Position numbers and translations under genes: made by a program. Shown here one piece after another: positions 10,084 to 19,087 of a stretch of DNA of 64,000 nt. The stretch is taken from positions 1-64,000 of the forward strand of contig NZ_JAAGBB010000026.1 in NCBI RefSeq assembly GCF_018129085.1, written 5' to 3'. Source of the DNA: Plastoroseomonas hellenica (GTDB lineage Bacteria > Pseudomonadota > Alphaproteobacteria > Acetobacterales > Acetobacteraceae). The notes beneath the pieces are model-generated. The model saw nothing but the letters and a program-made list of their open reading frames with translations, was not told the origin of the DNA and ran no database searches. How positions within the stretch are numbered: position 1 is the first letter of the stretch; the number at the start of each line of letters is the position of its first letter.

Positions 10084-11439
10084 ATGGCGTCCGCCGCCGA
10101 ACAGCTCGCTTCCAGCATCAATTTCGGGGTCCTGTCCAAGGCCACCGAGCTCAAGAAGCGCCTCTGGTTCACCCTGGGGGCGCTGATCGTCTTCCGCATC
10201 GGCACCTATGTGCCGGTCCCCGGCGTGGATGCGGCTGTCATGGGCGAGATCCTCGCCCAGCACGGCGGCGGCATCCTCGGCATGTTCGACATGTTCACGG
10301 GCGGCGCGCTCGGCCGCATGACCGTCTTCGCGCTGAACATCATGCCCTACATCAGCGCCAGCATCATCGTGCAGTTGATGACGACCGCGATCCCCGCCTG
10401 GGAAGCGCTGAAGAAAGAAGGCGAACAGGGGCGGAAGAAGCTCAACCAGTACACCCGTTACCTGACCGTCATCATCGCGATCTTCCAGGCCTACAGCATC
10501 GCGGTCGGGCTCGAGGGCATGCGCGGCAGCTTCGGGCCGGCGGTCCAGGATCCCGGGATGTTCTTCCGGCTCTCCAGTGTCATCACGCTGGTCGGCGGCA
10601 CCATGTTCCTGATGTGGCTCGGCGAGCAGATCACCGCCCGCGGCATCGGCAACGGCATCAGCCTGATCATCTTCGCCGGCATCGTGGCGCACCTGCCATC
10701 GTCCCTGGTGAGCCTCCTGGAACTCGGCCGCACCGGCGCGCTCTCGACCTTCTTCATCATGGCCTTCCTGGTGATCGCGCTCGCCGTGATCGCCTTCGTG
10801 ATCTTCATCGAGCGCGCCCAGCGCCGCATCCCCGTGCAGTACCCGAAGCGCCAGGTCGGCAACCGCATGTTCGGCGGCGAGAACACGCACCTGCCGCTGA
10901 AGCTGAACACCGCGGGCGTGATCCCGCCGATCTTCGCCTCCTCGCTGCTGCTGCTGCCGGCGACCATCACGGCCTTCTCGGCGGATGCGCCGGACAACTG
11001 GCTGACCCGGATCGCCGCGCTGCTGGCGCATGGCCAGCCGCTCTACATGATCCTCTACATGGCGATGATCATCTTCTTCGCCTTCTTCTACACAGCGGTG
11101 GTCTTCAACCCGACGGAGACGGCGGACAACCTCAAGAAGTATGGCGGCTTCGTCCCCGGCATCCGTCCCGGCCAGCACACCGCCGAGTATTTCGACAAGG
11201 TATTGACCCGCCTGACCGGCGTCGGCGCCATCTACCTCTGCATCGTCTGCCTGCTGCCGGAACTGCTGATCAGCAATTACGGCGTGCCCTTCTACTTCGG
11301 CGGCACCAGCCTGCTGATCATCGTCTCGGTCACCATGGACACGGTGGCGCAGGTGCAGTCGCATCTCTTCGCCCACCAGTATGAGGGGCTGATCAAGAAG
11401 GCCCGGCTCGGCGGCCGCGGCCAGCCATCGCGGCGCTGA
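10084..11439 (+). CDS. secY: Preprotein translocase channel subunit SecY
   Basis: SecY is the channel of the Sec translocon in the cytoplasmic membrane, working with SecE, SecG and SecA. The 451 residues have the ten hydrophobic segments expected, beginning [20 protein letters not shown] (TM1) and [20 protein letters not shown] (TM2). The cytoplasmic loops carry [18 protein letters not shown] and the [16 protein letters not shown] motif, and the long C5 loop has [20 protein letters not shown]. The start is preceded by gataagggaatcc. It lies between rplO and adk, the usual order. Confidence 0.98.
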   Translation: MASAAEQLASSINFGVLSKATELKKRLWFTLGALIVFRIGTYVPVPGVDAAVMGEILAQHGGGILGMFDMFTGGALGRMTVFALNIMPYISASIIVQLMTTAIPAWEALKKEGEQGRKKLNQYTRYLTVIIAIFQAYSIAVGLEGMRGSFGPAVQDPGMFFRLSSVITLVGGTMFLMWLGEQITARGIGNGISLIIFAGIVAHLPSSLVSLLELGRTGALSTFFIMAFLVIALAVIAFVIFIERAQRRIPVQYPKRQVGNRMFGGENTHLPLKLNTAGVIPPIFASSLLLLPATITAFSADAPDNWLTRIAALLAHGQPLYMILYMAMIIFFAFFYTAVVFNPTETADNLKKYGGFVPGIRPGQHTAEYFDKVLTRLTGVGAIYLCIVCLLPELLISNYGVPFYFGGTSLLIIVSVTMDTVAQVQSHLFAHQYEGLIKKARLGGRGQPSRR

Positions 11440-11453
11440 GGGGGCCTTCCGAG

Positions 11454-12113
11454 ATGAACCTGATCCTGCTCGGCCCACCCGGGGCTGGCAAAGGCACCCA
11501 GGCCAAGCGGCTGGAGCAGGCCCATGGCATCGCCCAGGTCAGCACCGGCGACATGCTGCGCGCCGAGGTGAAGTCCGGCAGCGCCATCGGCCAGCAGGCC
11601 AAGGCGATCATGGAACGCGGCGCCCTGGTGCCCGACAGCATGATCACCGACATGCTGGCTGCTCGCGTCTCCCAGCCCGATTGCGCCCGGGGCTTCATCC
11701 TGGACGGCTTCCCGCGCACCGTGCCCCAGGCCGAGGCGCTGGACGCCATGCTGGCGGCCAAGGGCCTGCAGCTTGATCATGTGGTGGAGCTGCGGGTCGA
11801 TGACGCCGCCCTGGTCGAGCGCATTGCCGGCCGCTTCACCTGCGCGAAATGCGGCACCGGCTATCACGACCGCTTCAAGCAGCCGAAGATGGCCGGCGTC
11901 TGTGATGTCTGCGGCAGCACCGAATTCACCCGCCGGGCCGACGACAAGGCCGAGACGGTGGCGGCGCGGCTGGAGGCCTATCACCGCCAGACGGCGCCGC
12001 TGCTGCCCTACTATGCCGCACAGGGGAAACTGTCGGCGGTGGACGGCATGGCAGAGATGGACGAGGTCTTCGCGCAGATCGAATCAACGTTGAAAGCACC
12101 CGCGAAGACTTGA
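11454..12113 (+). CDS. adk: Adenylate kinase, zinc-type long form
   Basis: Adenylate kinase interconverts ATP + AMP and 2 ADP in the cytoplasm. The 219 residues open with the P-loop [20 protein letters not shown] and have the AMP-site stretch [15 protein letters not shown] near residues 81-95. The LID region is of the long type and has four cysteines, CAKC near residues 130-133 and CDVC near 150-153, a structural zinc site found in Gram-positive and many alphaproteobacterial enzymes. It follows secY by 14 nt. Confidence 0.97.
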   Translation: MNLILLGPPGAGKGTQAKRLEQAHGIAQVSTGDMLRAEVKSGSAIGQQAKAIMERGALVPDSMITDMLAARVSQPDCARGFILDGFPRTVPQAEALDAMLAAKGLQLDHVVELRVDDAALVERIAGRFTCAKCGTGYHDRFKQPKMAGVCDVCGSTEFTRRADDKAETVAARLEAYHRQTAPLLPYYAAQGKLSAVDGMAEMDEVFAQIESTLKAPAKT

Positions 12114-12129
12114 CGAGGCGGGGGGTAGG

Positions 12130-12269
12130 GGCTAGATGGCCCCCTCCCGCGGATGGGGGCTTCCCCCGGCCGCGATACCCTTTGCACTAACGGATACACC
12201 ACCACGCCGGTACGCCCCATCCGGGGTACGGCCGGCGAGCAGGAGCGGCAAGCTCCGGAGAGAGGCACT
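12130..12269 (+). promoter_or_regulatory. Structured leader upstream of rpsM
   Basis: This 156-nt gap between adk and rpsM is the longest inside the ribosomal cluster before rpsK. It includes GC-rich inverted repeats, notably GTAC-g-CCCC-atcc-GGGG-TAC near 12212-12231, and ends in a strong ggagagagg ribosome binding site. A leader or autoregulatory RNA for the S13-S11-alpha-L17 operon is plausible, in analogy with the S4-regulated alpha operon of E. coli. No clear promoter can be assigned by eye. Confidence 0.3.
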
Positions 12270-12647
12270 GTGGCGCGCATCGCCGGCGTGAACATCCCGA
12301 CCAACAAGCGGGTTCAGATCTCGCTTCGCTATATCTATGGCATCGGCCCGAAGAACGCGAAGGACATCTGCGATGCGCTCGGCATCCCGGATGCGCGCCG
12401 GGTCAACCAGTTGACGGATGAGGAAGTCCTCCGCATCCGTGAGCTGATCGACCGTGAATACCGCGTCGAGGGTGATCTGCGGCGTGAAGTCGCCATGAAC
12501 ATCAAGCGCCTGATGGACATGGCCTGCTACCGCGGCCTCCGTCACCGCAAGGGCCTGCCGGTCCGCGGCCAGCGGACCCACACCAATGCCCGCACCCGCA
12601 AGGGCAAGGCCGTGCCGATCGCCGGCAAGAAGAAGGTGACGAAGTAA
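12270..12647 (+). CDS. rpsM: 30S ribosomal protein S13
   Basis: S13 forms bridges with the large subunit and contacts P-site tRNA. The 125 residues begin at a GTG codon giving [20 protein letters not shown], with the helix-two-turn-helix region [12 protein letters not shown] and the basic C-terminus [20 protein letters not shown]. An ATG 117 nt upstream is in frame but adds unrelated residues, and the GTG has a well-placed ggagagagg. rpsK starts directly after its stop. Confidence 0.96.
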   Translation: MARIAGVNIPTNKRVQISLRYIYGIGPKNAKDICDALGIPDARRVNQLTDEEVLRIRELIDREYRVEGDLRREVAMNIKRLMDMACYRGLRHRKGLPVRGQRTHTNARTRKGKAVPIAGKKKVTK

Positions 12648-13058
12648 ATGGCTCGCGAACCCGCTCGCGGCGGCCGCAGCGCCGGCCCCGTCCGCCGCAA
12701 GGAGCGCAAGAACATCACGTCGGGCGTCGCCCACGTGCTGGCCTCCTTCAACAACACGATCGTGACGATCACCGATGCCCAGGGCAACGCGATCGCCTGG
12801 TCGTCTTCCGGCTCCCAGGGCTTCAAGGGCAGCCGCAAGTCCACCCCCTATGCCGCGCAGGTCGCTGCCGAGGATGCCGGCCGCAAGGCGCGCGAGCATG
12901 GGATGGAGACGCTTGAGATCCAGGTGAACGGCCCCGGCAACGGCCGCGAATCGGCGCTGCGCGCCTTGCAGTCGGTCGGCTTCTACGTGACCGCCATCAA
13001 GGACGTCACGCCCATCCCGCACAACGGCTGCCGCCCGCGGAAGCGCCGCCGCGTCTGA
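12648..13058 (+). CDS. rpsK: 30S ribosomal protein S11
   Basis: S11 lies in the platform of the small subunit near the E site. The 136 residues contain [35 protein letters not shown] and the C-terminal signature [16 protein letters not shown]. The ATG follows the rpsM stop with no spacer. The 104-nt gap after it holds three inverted repeats before rpoA. Confidence 0.97.
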   Translation: MAREPARGGRSAGPVRRKERKNITSGVAHVLASFNNTIVTITDAQGNAIAWSSSGSQGFKGSRKSTPYAAQVAAEDAGRKAREHGMETLEIQVNGPGNGRESALRALQSVGFYVTAIKDVTPIPHNGCRPRKRRRV

Positions 13059-13060
13059 GT

Positions 13061-13130
13061 GTCCGATGACCGGAGGGCCGAATGGCCCGAAGGTCTGAAT
13101 CGGACGCTCCTGACAAGAACGCGCGCGTTC
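13061..13130 (+). other. Inverted-repeat cluster in the rpsK-rpoA gap
   Basis: Outer arms GTCCGAT (13061-13067) and ATCGGAC (13099-13105) enclose an inner hairpin GGGCC-gaat-GGCCC (13075-13088). A second palindrome, GAACGCGCGCGTTC, lies at 13117-13130. No T tract follows. The element starts 2 nt after the rpsK stop and ends 32 nt before rpoA, so it is transcribed in the operon and probably affects processing or relative expression of rpoA. Confidence 0.5.
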
Positions 13131-13162
13131 CCGGCCCCCACAGCCGATAGGAGAGATTGACA

Positions 13163-14179
13163 GTGCTCGAGAGGAATTGGCGTTCCCTCATCCGGCCGGA
13201 AAAGCTGGCGATCGACCAGGGCGCGGACCCGGAGCGGACGGCCGTTCTGGTCGCCGCGCCGCTGGAGCGCGGCTTCGGCATGACGCTCGGCAATGCGCTC
13301 CGCCGGGTGCTGCTGTCGTCCCTCCAGGGCGCGGCCGTGACGGCGATCCGCATCGACGGCGTGCTGCATGAATTCAGCAGCATCCAGGGTGTGCGCGAGG
13401 ACGTGACCGACATCGTCCTCAACATCAAGCAGCTCGCGATCCGCATGCAGGGCGAGGGCGTGAAGCGCCTGGCGCTGACCGCGGAAGGCCCGGGCGAGGT
13501 CACCGCCGGTCAGATCCAGACCTCCGGCGACATCGAGATCGCGAACCCGGATCTGGTGATCTGCACCCTCGACGACGGCGCCAAGCTGTCGATGGAGCTG
13601 ACGGTCGCGACCGGCAAGGGCTATGTCCCCGCCGCCGAGAACCGGCCCGAGGACGCGCCGATCGGCCTGATCCCGGTGGATGCGATCTACAGCCCGGTCC
13701 GCCGCGTCGCCTACAAGGTGGAGCCGGAGCGCGTCGGCCAGCGCACCGACTACGACAAGCTGGTGCTGACCGTCGAGACCGACGGCACCGTGGCGCCCGA
13801 GGATGCGGTGGCACTCTCCGCCCGCATCCTGCAGGACCAGCTCCAGCTCTTCATCAACTTCGACGAGCCGCGCGAGCGCAAGGTGGAGGAGGTGCGGGAC
13901 GACCTGCCCTTCAACCGCAACATGCTCCGCAAGGTGGACGAGCTCGAGCTCTCCGTCCGTTCGGCGAACTGCCTGAAGAACGACAACATCGTCTACATCG
14001 GCGACCTCGTTCAGAAGACCGAGCAGGAGATGCTCCGCACCCCGAATTTCGGGCGCAAGTCGCTGAACGAGATCAAGGAAGTCCTCGCCTCCATGGGCCT
14101 CACCCTCGGCATGACCGTGACGGGCTGGCCGCCGGAGAATATCGAGGACCTCGCGAAGAAGATCGAAGAGCCGTTCTGA
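13163..14179 (+). CDS. rpoA: DNA-directed RNA polymerase subunit alpha
   Basis: Alpha nucleates assembly of RNA polymerase and contacts activators and UP elements. The 338 residues start at GTG, giving [15 protein letters not shown], with taggagag 9 nt upstream; a TTG two codons earlier is a weaker choice. The N-terminal domain carries [20 protein letters not shown] around residues 33-52. The C-terminal domain includes [20 protein letters not shown] and [15 protein letters not shown], with the arginine of RSANCLK matching the UP-element contact. Confidence 0.97.
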   Translation: MLERNWRSLIRPEKLAIDQGADPERTAVLVAAPLERGFGMTLGNALRRVLLSSLQGAAVTAIRIDGVLHEFSSIQGVREDVTDIVLNIKQLAIRMQGEGVKRLALTAEGPGEVTAGQIQTSGDIEIANPDLVICTLDDGAKLSMELTVATGKGYVPAAENRPEDAPIGLIPVDAIYSPVRRVAYKVEPERVGQRTDYDKLVLTVETDGTVAPEDAVALSARILQDQLQLFINFDEPRERKVEEVRDDLPFNRNMLRKVDELELSVRSANCLKNDNIVYIGDLVQKTEQEMLRTPNFGRKSLNEIKEVLASMGLTLGMTVTGWPPENIEDLAKKIEEPF

Positions 14180-14206
14180 AGCCGGCGCCTATCAGGAACC
14201 ACGACC

Positions 14207-14629
14207 ATGCGTCACGGAATTGCCGGGCGGAAGCTCAGCGTCACCTCCTCTCACCGGGCCGCCATGTTCCGCAACATGGCGACCTCGCTGCTCAAGCATG
14301 AGCAGATCACCACGACGCTGCCCAAGGCCAAGGAGCTGCGCCCCTACGTGGAGCGCATCATCACCCTCGGCAAGCGCGGTGGCCTGCATGCGCGCCGTCA
14401 GGCCTATGCGCAGCTGATGGACGAGGCGGTGGTCGCGAAGCTCTTCACCGAGATTGCGGAGCGCTACAAGGCCCGCGCCGGCGGCTATACCCGCGTGCTG
14501 AAGGCGGGTGTCCGCTACGGCGATGCCGCCGACATGGCGATCATCGAGCTGGTCGAGCGCAACGTCGCCGCCAAGGGCCTCGACAGCGGCCCGAAGCCGG
14601 AAGCGGCCGAGGAGCAGGAAGAAGGCTGA
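14207..14629 (+). CDS. rplQ: 50S ribosomal protein L17
   Basis: L17 lies near the tunnel exit of the large subunit. The 140 residues start [20 protein letters not shown] and include [20 protein letters not shown], the family core, then [20 protein letters not shown]. The tail EAAEEQEEG is an acidic extension. It is the last gene of the cluster and is followed by a strong hairpin. Confidence 0.97.
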   Translation: MRHGIAGRKLSVTSSHRAAMFRNMATSLLKHEQITTTLPKAKELRPYVERIITLGKRGGLHARRQAYAQLMDEAVVAKLFTEIAERYKARAGGYTRVLKAGVRYGDAADMAIIELVERNVAAKGLDSGPKPEAAEEQEEG

Positions 14630-14655
14630 GGCCTTCCTTCCCAACGGTTTCATCG

Positions 14656-14687
14656 GAAGGGCGGGTCGCGCAGGCGGCCCGCCCTTC
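14656..14687 (+). terminator. Hairpin ending the ribosomal protein cluster
   Basis: A perfect 10-bp stem, GAAGGGCGGG with CCCGCCCTTC, surrounds a 12-nt loop 27 nt after the rplQ stop and just before the stop of the converging gene. The following bases (gcgcatt) are not a T tract, so it may serve both strands as a weak or factor-assisted terminator. Confidence 0.6.
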
Positions 14688-14693
14688 GCGCAT

Positions 14694-15122
14694 TCAGCGC
14701 CCGCCGACCTGCTCCGCCCGCAGCCTGTCGAAACCCATCATCGCCTCGCCCACCGCGGCCGGCCAGGCGTTCGGGTTGGGCGGCACCGCCAGGCGGGTGC
14801 GGCCATCCCGCAGCAACAGGATGAAGACGCGTCCTTCCGCGATATCCTGCGCCAGGAAGATGCCGCCCGCGGCGCAGCCTTCCGTCCCGCAGCCCCAGCC
14901 ATAGACATAGCGGTTCTGCATCACCGCCAGCCCCGGCCCGGGATCGCGCAGCCGGCGCGAGACCTCGCCGCGCAGGCCGCCCGTCGCGGTGTGCACCAGC
15001 GACGCCACGCCCTCATGCCGCGCCAGTTCCAGCACCGGCTGGCCCGCCAGCGCACGCGCATCCTCCTCCGCGACTGCCGGCAGCGTCAGAAGAGCGATCG
15101 CCAGACCCCAAAGCCTCGTCAT
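14694..15122 (-). CDS. Small secreted protein of unknown function
   Basis: The 142-residue product begins MTRLWGLAIALLTLPAVAEE, a clear Sec signal peptide with cleavage likely after AVA, so it should be periplasmic. The mature part has a cysteine pair in YVYGWGCGTEGCAAGG near residues 73-88, followed by strand-like GRVFILLLRDGRTRLAV. The arrangement is loosely reminiscent of periplasmic lysozyme-inhibitor folds with a CxxxC-type loop, but no motif proves this. Its ATG overlaps the stop of a possible 45-codon gene upstream (ATGA). I do not recognise a named family. Confidence 0.7.
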   Translation of the reverse strand: MTRLWGLAIALLTLPAVAEEDARALAGQPVLELARHEGVASLVHTATGGLRGEVSRRLRDPGPGLAVMQNRYVYGWGCGTEGCAAGGIFLAQDIAEGRVFILLLRDGRTRLAVPPNPNAWPAAVGEAMMGFDRLRAEQVGGR

Positions 15123-15256
15123 TGCATCACCAGGAAGCCCGCCGGGACGCCCGGCAGCAGCCCTGCGGCATAGGCCTCCGGCCGGCTCGCCGCAACCATC
15201 GCCACCGGCGCCGGCAGGGTCCCGCGCGGCGCCGCCTGCCGGTCACGCCGCTCCAC
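15119..15256 (-). CDS. Possible 45-residue small protein
   Basis: A GTG-started reading frame of 45 residues lies in the 120 nt between the DMT transporter gene and the secreted-protein gene. Its start overlaps the transporter stop by 14 nt, and its stop overlaps the next ATG. The C-terminal part, VAMVAASRPEAYAAGLLPGV and following PAGFLVMQ, looks protein-like in composition. It could be a real coupled small protein, a remnant of a larger gene, or chance. No family is recognised. Confidence 0.3.
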   Translation of the reverse strand: MERRDRQAAPRGTLPAPVAMVAASRPEAYAAGLLPGVPAGFLVMQ

Positions 15257-16103
15257 GATCCAGGCGCCAGAGCCAGAGCCCGGCCGCGACGATCACCGCC
15301 GCACCCAGCGCGACGCCCGGCCCCGGCACGTCGTCGAAGACCAGCCAGCCGAACAGCGCGCCCCACAGGATGAAGCTGTATTGCCACGGCACCACGACGG
15401 AGGCCGGCGCGATCCTGAGCGAGCGCGTCACCGCCACATGCGCGAGCGTCGCGGCGATGCCGAGGCCGAGCAGCAATGCGACGTCCAGCACCCCGGGCGG
15501 CGTCCAGCCGAAGGGCAGCAGCACCAGCCCGAGCAGCAGGGCGCCGAGCATCTGGAAGGCCACGAGCTGGGTGTCGCGCGCCGCCCGCAGCGCCCGGGTG
15601 CAGACCACGAAACACGCATAGAGCAACGCGCCGCCAATCGCGATCAGCACCGGCAGTGGGTCGCCCTGGATGCCCGGGCCCATGGCCAGCAGCACGCCGG
15701 CAAAACCCAGCGCCACCGCCGCGAAGCGCTTGGCGCCGACCCGCTCGCGCAGCAGCAGCGCCGAGATCACCGTGACGAAGACCGGTGCGGCCATCCAATA
15801 GGTCATGGCATCGGCGAGCGGCATCATCGAGACCGCCCAGTAGAAGCTCGCGACCTCCACGGTACCGAAACTCACGCGCAGCAATTGCAGCCCCGGCCGC
15901 GGCACCTCGAGCAGCCGCACCAGCCCGTCCCGCAGCAGGAAGGGGGCCAGCAGCAGCAGCGCGGCGAGGCTTCGCAGCACCAGCACCTGGCCGACCGAGA
16001 AGGTCTCGACCAGCCATTTGCCGAGCGTGTCGTTGAGCGAGAACAGCAGCACGCCCGCCAGCATCAGCAGGATGCCGGCTGCGTGCCCCCCAGGCCTGGC
16101 CAT
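15243..16103 (-). CDS. EamA/DMT-family transporter
   Basis: The 286-residue product has ten hydrophobic segments in two repeats of five, the architecture of drug/metabolite transporters that export small metabolites or amino acids across the inner membrane. Examples are GILLMLAGVLLFSLNDTLGK (TM1) and YWAVSMMPLADAMTYWMAAP (TM3-4), the second containing the family's conserved position for helix pairing. The ATG giving MARPGGHAAGILL was chosen; longer in-frame reading would run into the neighbouring binding-protein gene. It starts 10 nt downstream of the Bug protein stop, suggesting co-transcription. Substrate unknown. Confidence 0.85.
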   Translation of the reverse strand: MARPGGHAAGILLMLAGVLLFSLNDTLGKWLVETFSVGQVLVLRSLAALLLLAPFLLRDGLVRLLEVPRPGLQLLRVSFGTVEVASFYWAVSMMPLADAMTYWMAAPVFVTVISALLLRERVGAKRFAAVALGFAGVLLAMGPGIQGDPLPVLIAIGGALLYACFVVCTRALRAARDTQLVAFQMLGALLLGLVLLPFGWTPPGVLDVALLLGLGIAATLAHVAVTRSLRIAPASVVVPWQYSFILWGALFGWLVFDDVPGPGVALGAAVIVAAGLWLWRLDRGAA

Positions 16104-16113
16104 GGCGCTGCGC

Positions 16114-17082
16114 TCAGTCGGCGCGGATATTCGCCTCCCGCACCAGCGCCGCCATCTCCGCCCGCCCTTCGGCGAGGAAGCGCGCGAATTCCGCGGGGCG
16201 GCTGCCCACCGGGATGCAGCCGATCTGCACCAGCCGCTCCCGCACCGGCGTTTCGGACAGCGCCGCGACCATCGCATCCGACAGCGCCTGCACATGCGCC
16301 GCCGGGGTCGCGGCCGGCGCGAAGAGGCCGGCCCATTCGTTGGACGCGAAGCCCGGATAGCCCTGCTCGGCGATGGTCGGCACATCCGGCCGGCTGCTCA
16401 CCCGCTCCAAGGTGCCGACCGCGAGGAAGCGGCCGCGGCCGCCATCGACGACCGGCCCCGCCGAGACCAGGGTCGTGAACACCGCATCCACATTGCCGGC
16501 CGCGAGATCCTGCGCCGCCGCGGCGCCGCCGCGATAAGGCACATGCACCACATCGATGCCGGCCCGGCGCATGAAGGCGATGAGGCCGAGATGCCCGGCG
16601 GTCGCATTGCCCTGGGTGCCGACGGTGAGCGTCCCCGGCTGCGCCTTCGCCGCCGCCACGAATTCCTGCAGGCTGCGCGCCGGGAAGTCGTTCTTCACCG
16701 CGACCGCGGAGGGGAACAGCACCACCAGCCCCACCGGCGCGAAGGCCGTCGCGTAGTCGAAGGGCAGCCCGCGCAGCAGCGCCGGGTTCACGATATGCGA
16801 GGACGCATCCCAGAGCAGCGTGTGCCCATCCGTGGCCCGCGCCACTTCGCCGCCGCCGAGCGAGCCGGAGGCGCCGGTGCGATTCTCCACCAGCAGCGAC
16901 TGGCCGAGCCGTTCCGCCATGCGCGGGGTCACGACCCGCGCCGCGCTGTCGGCGGCGCCGCCGGCTGTGAAGGGCACGATCACCCGCACCGAGCGGTTGG
17001 GCCAGGTCGCCTGGGCGCGCGAGGCGCCGGCGGGCAGGGCGAGGGCCAACGCGCCGAGCGCGCGGCGGGACAGGCTGTTCAT
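16114..17082 (-). CDS. Bug-family (TctC-like) periplasmic substrate-binding protein
   Basis: Bug proteins bind carboxylates or related small molecules in the periplasm. The 322 residues start MNSLSRRALGALALALPAGA, a signal peptide ending ASRAQA, then the family opening WPNRSVRVIVPFTAGGAADS. Other hallmarks are QSLLVENRTGASGSLGG, HVPYRGGAAAAQDL and PTIAEQGYPGFASNEWAGLF. No tctA or tctB membrane genes are adjacent, so it is an orphan; it may use distant membrane partners or act in sensing. It is divergent from another Bug gene across a 144-nt gap with a 9-bp inverted repeat. Confidence 0.9.
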   Translation of the reverse strand: MNSLSRRALGALALALPAGASRAQATWPNRSVRVIVPFTAGGAADSAARVVTPRMAERLGQSLLVENRTGASGSLGGGEVARATDGHTLLWDASSHIVNPALLRGLPFDYATAFAPVGLVVLFPSAVAVKNDFPARSLQEFVAAAKAQPGTLTVGTQGNATAGHLGLIAFMRRAGIDVVHVPYRGGAAAAQDLAAGNVDAVFTTLVSAGPVVDGGRGRFLAVGTLERVSSRPDVPTIAEQGYPGFASNEWAGLFAPAATPAAHVQALSDAMVAALSETPVRERLVQIGCIPVGSRPAEFARFLAEGRAEMAALVREANIRAD

Positions 17083-17090
17083 GGCGATCT

Positions 17091-17121
17091 CCCGGATCAA
17101 CTCGGTCCCGGATGATCCGGG
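17091..17121. promoter_or_regulatory. 9-bp inverted repeat between two divergent Bug genes
   Basis: CCCGGATCA and TGATCCGGG are perfect complements separated by 13 nt, starting 8 nt upstream of the minus-strand Bug gene. The position in a divergent promoter region fits an operator for a dimeric regulator, though an RNA hairpin in the minus-strand leader is an alternative. Confidence 0.4.
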
Positions 17122-17226
17122 CGCAGGCGCGCGTCAAGCGGCTGCATTGCCCGATTCCCTGGCATCCGCCATCGTCGGCCCCGGAATGCAGGGGCAAGCC
17201 AGACCCCACGCCGGAGGAAACCCGCC

Positions 17227-18198
17227 ATGAAGCGCCGCAGGCTTCTGCCCATGCTCGCCGTCACGCCACTGCTGCCGCGCCTCGCCCGCGCCCAGGCCGT
17301 CTGGGGCCCCGACCGCCCGGTGCGCTTCGTGGTCGGCTTCGCGCCTGGCGGCAGCACCGACACCACGGCCCGCGTCGTCGCGCAGGGCATCAGCCCCGGC
17401 CTCGGCCAGCAGGTGGTGGTGGAGAACCGCACCGGCGCCGCGGGCAACATCGCGACGGAGTTCGTCGCCCGCAGCGCGCCGGACGGCCACACGCTGATCG
17501 TCGCCTCGATGGGCTCGCACGCGACCAATGCCGCGCTCTACCGCAACCTGCCCTTCGACCCCGTGCGCGACTTCGCCCCGGTCAGCCTGGTGGCGCTGAG
17601 CGCCGCGCTGCTGGTGGTCCGCAAGGACCTGCCGGTCGGCAATGTCGCGGAGCTCATCGCCCGGGCACGCGCCAATCCCGGCGCGCTCAATTGCGGCACC
17701 GCCGGCGCCGGCAGCACGCAGCACTTCGCCGCCGCGCTGTTCGAGCATCGTGCGGAGATCCGCTTCACCCAGGTCGCCTATCGCGGCGGCGCGCCAGCCA
17801 TGGCGGACCTGGTCTCCGGCCGCCTCGACCTGATGTTCACGCCGGTGGTGGAGGCCATGCAGCAGGTGCGCGACGGCCAGGTGAAGGCGCTCGGCATCAC
17901 CGGCACGAGCCGCTCGCCGGCGCTGCCGGACGCGGCGCCGATCGGGGACGCCCTGCCGGGCTACGCGTTCAACAGTTGGCTCGGCCTTTTCGCCCCCGCG
18001 GCCACGCCGCGCCCGGCGATCGAGCGTCTCTCGCGGGAGGTCGCGGCGGCGCTCCGCAGCGCGGCCACGCGTGACCGGCTGGAGCAGCTCGGCTACCAGC
18101 CGGTCGGCAGCACGCCGGAGGAATTCGCCAGCTTCTTCGCGGCCGAGATGCCGCGCGTCGCGGAGCTGGTGCGCATCTCCGGCGCCACCGTGGAGTGA
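17227..18198 (+). CDS. Bug-family (TctC-like) periplasmic substrate-binding protein
   Basis: A second orphan Bug protein of 323 residues. It starts MKRRRLLPMLAVTPLLPRLA with a signal peptide ending ARAQA and has the family core RPVRFVVGFAPGGSTDTTAR, VVVENRTGAAGNIATEF, FTQVAYRGGAPAMADL and the C-terminal LEQLGYQPVGSTPEEF. A ggaggaaa ribosome binding site lies 5 nt upstream. It stands alone on the plus strand; the converging hydrolase gene ends 3 nt after its stop. The ligand cannot be told from sequence. Confidence 0.9.
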   Translation: MKRRRLLPMLAVTPLLPRLARAQAVWGPDRPVRFVVGFAPGGSTDTTARVVAQGISPGLGQQVVVENRTGAAGNIATEFVARSAPDGHTLIVASMGSHATNAALYRNLPFDPVRDFAPVSLVALSAALLVVRKDLPVGNVAELIARARANPGALNCGTAGAGSTQHFAAALFEHRAEIRFTQVAYRGGAPAMADLVSGRLDLMFTPVVEAMQQVRDGQVKALGITGTSRSPALPDAAPIGDALPGYAFNSWLGLFAPAATPRPAIERLSREVAAALRSAATRDRLEQLGYQPVGSTPEEFASFFAAEMPRVAELVRISGATVE

Positions 18199-18201
18199 AT
18201 T

Positions 18202-19044
18202 CTACGCATCCAGGCTCCAGCGCCCGCGCTCGACGGTCGAGAAGAAATCCTGCACCGCGCGGTTGAAGGCGGCCGGCTCCTCCAGGTTGATCGCATGCCC
18301 GGTGCGCGGATGCATCCAGAGCCCGGCATTCGGCAGGGTGCGCTTGAGGAAGATGTTCGGCTCGATGCAGGGCGCATCCTCGTCGCCGACCGCGAGCAGC
18401 GTCGGCACCCGCATCGCCCGCAGCCTCTCCTCCCAGGCATAGACGGGGTCGCGCGCCCCCTGGTAGTGGCGCATGGTCAGGCCTGATCCCTCGGCCGAAT
18501 GCTCACGCAGATGCTGCACGAACTCCTCCCAGCCGCGCGGATCCTTCTTCCGGAGCTGGATGCGCGTCGGGCTCAGCCCTTGCTCGACCGCGAGCGCACC
18601 CCAGCCCTCCTGTCGGATCTGCTCCGCGCGCGCCGCTTGCGCCGCGCGGAAGGCATCGAGCTCGGCGAGGTCCGATCCGGTGCCGACGCCCGCCACCACC
18701 AGCGCCGTCGCCATCTCCGGATGGCGGATGCCGAAGAGCAGCGCCGCGAAGGCACCCATCGACAGGCCGACGACATGCGCGCTGGGGATGCCGAGATGGC
18801 GCATCACCGCCGCGATGTCGGCGCAGGCGAAATCCTGTCCGTAGAGCCTGGGGTCGCTCGGCACCTCCGATGGTGCATAGCCACGCGCCGCGAAGGTGAT
18901 GCAGCGATACTCGCGGGAGAAGAAGCGGACCTGCGTCTCCCATTCGCGGTGATCCGATCCGTATTCGTGCACGAAGACGATCGGATGGCCCTTTCCGGTC
19001 TCCTCGTAATAGAGGCGCGCACCTTCCGCCGGGGCATATGGCAT
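18202..19044 (-). CDS. Alpha/beta hydrolase
   Basis: The 280-residue product has the alpha/beta-hydrolase fold: an oxyanion-side HEYGSDHREWETQ, the nucleophile elbow GLSMGAFAAL (Ser near residue 95), the acid region LLAVGDEDAPC and the catalytic histidine in PRTGHAINLEEP. It resembles lactonase/enol-lactone hydrolase-like enzymes (PcaD type) in layout, but the substrate is not evident. ggaggaa lies 5 nt before the ATG. It is downstream of, and in the same direction as, the OxyR-type regulator. Confidence 0.8.
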   Translation of the reverse strand: MPYAPAEGARLYYEETGKGHPIVFVHEYGSDHREWETQVRFFSREYRCITFAARGYAPSEVPSDPRLYGQDFACADIAAVMRHLGIPSAHVVGLSMGAFAALLFGIRHPEMATALVVAGVGTGSDLAELDAFRAAQAARAEQIRQEGWGALAVEQGLSPTRIQLRKKDPRGWEEFVQHLREHSAEGSGLTMRHYQGARDPVYAWEERLRAMRVPTLLAVGDEDAPCIEPNIFLKRTLPNAGLWMHPRTGHAINLEEPAAFNRAVQDFFSTVERGRWSLDA

Positions 19045-19087
19045 GGCTTCCTCCTGCCGGTTCCTGGTCGGGGCGATCCTGGCCCGA

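Noticed and set aside
9385-11478. 697-codon minus-strand frame opposite rpmD-rplO-secY-adk
   Set aside because: It is fully antisense to four certain genes, rich in His/Arg/Ala as expected for antisense of high-GC coding sequence, and has no recognisable domain.
12153-12269. N-terminal extension of S13
   Set aside because: The in-frame ATG upstream adds 39 unrelated residues; the GTG at 12270 gives the family N-terminus and has a well-placed ribosome binding site.
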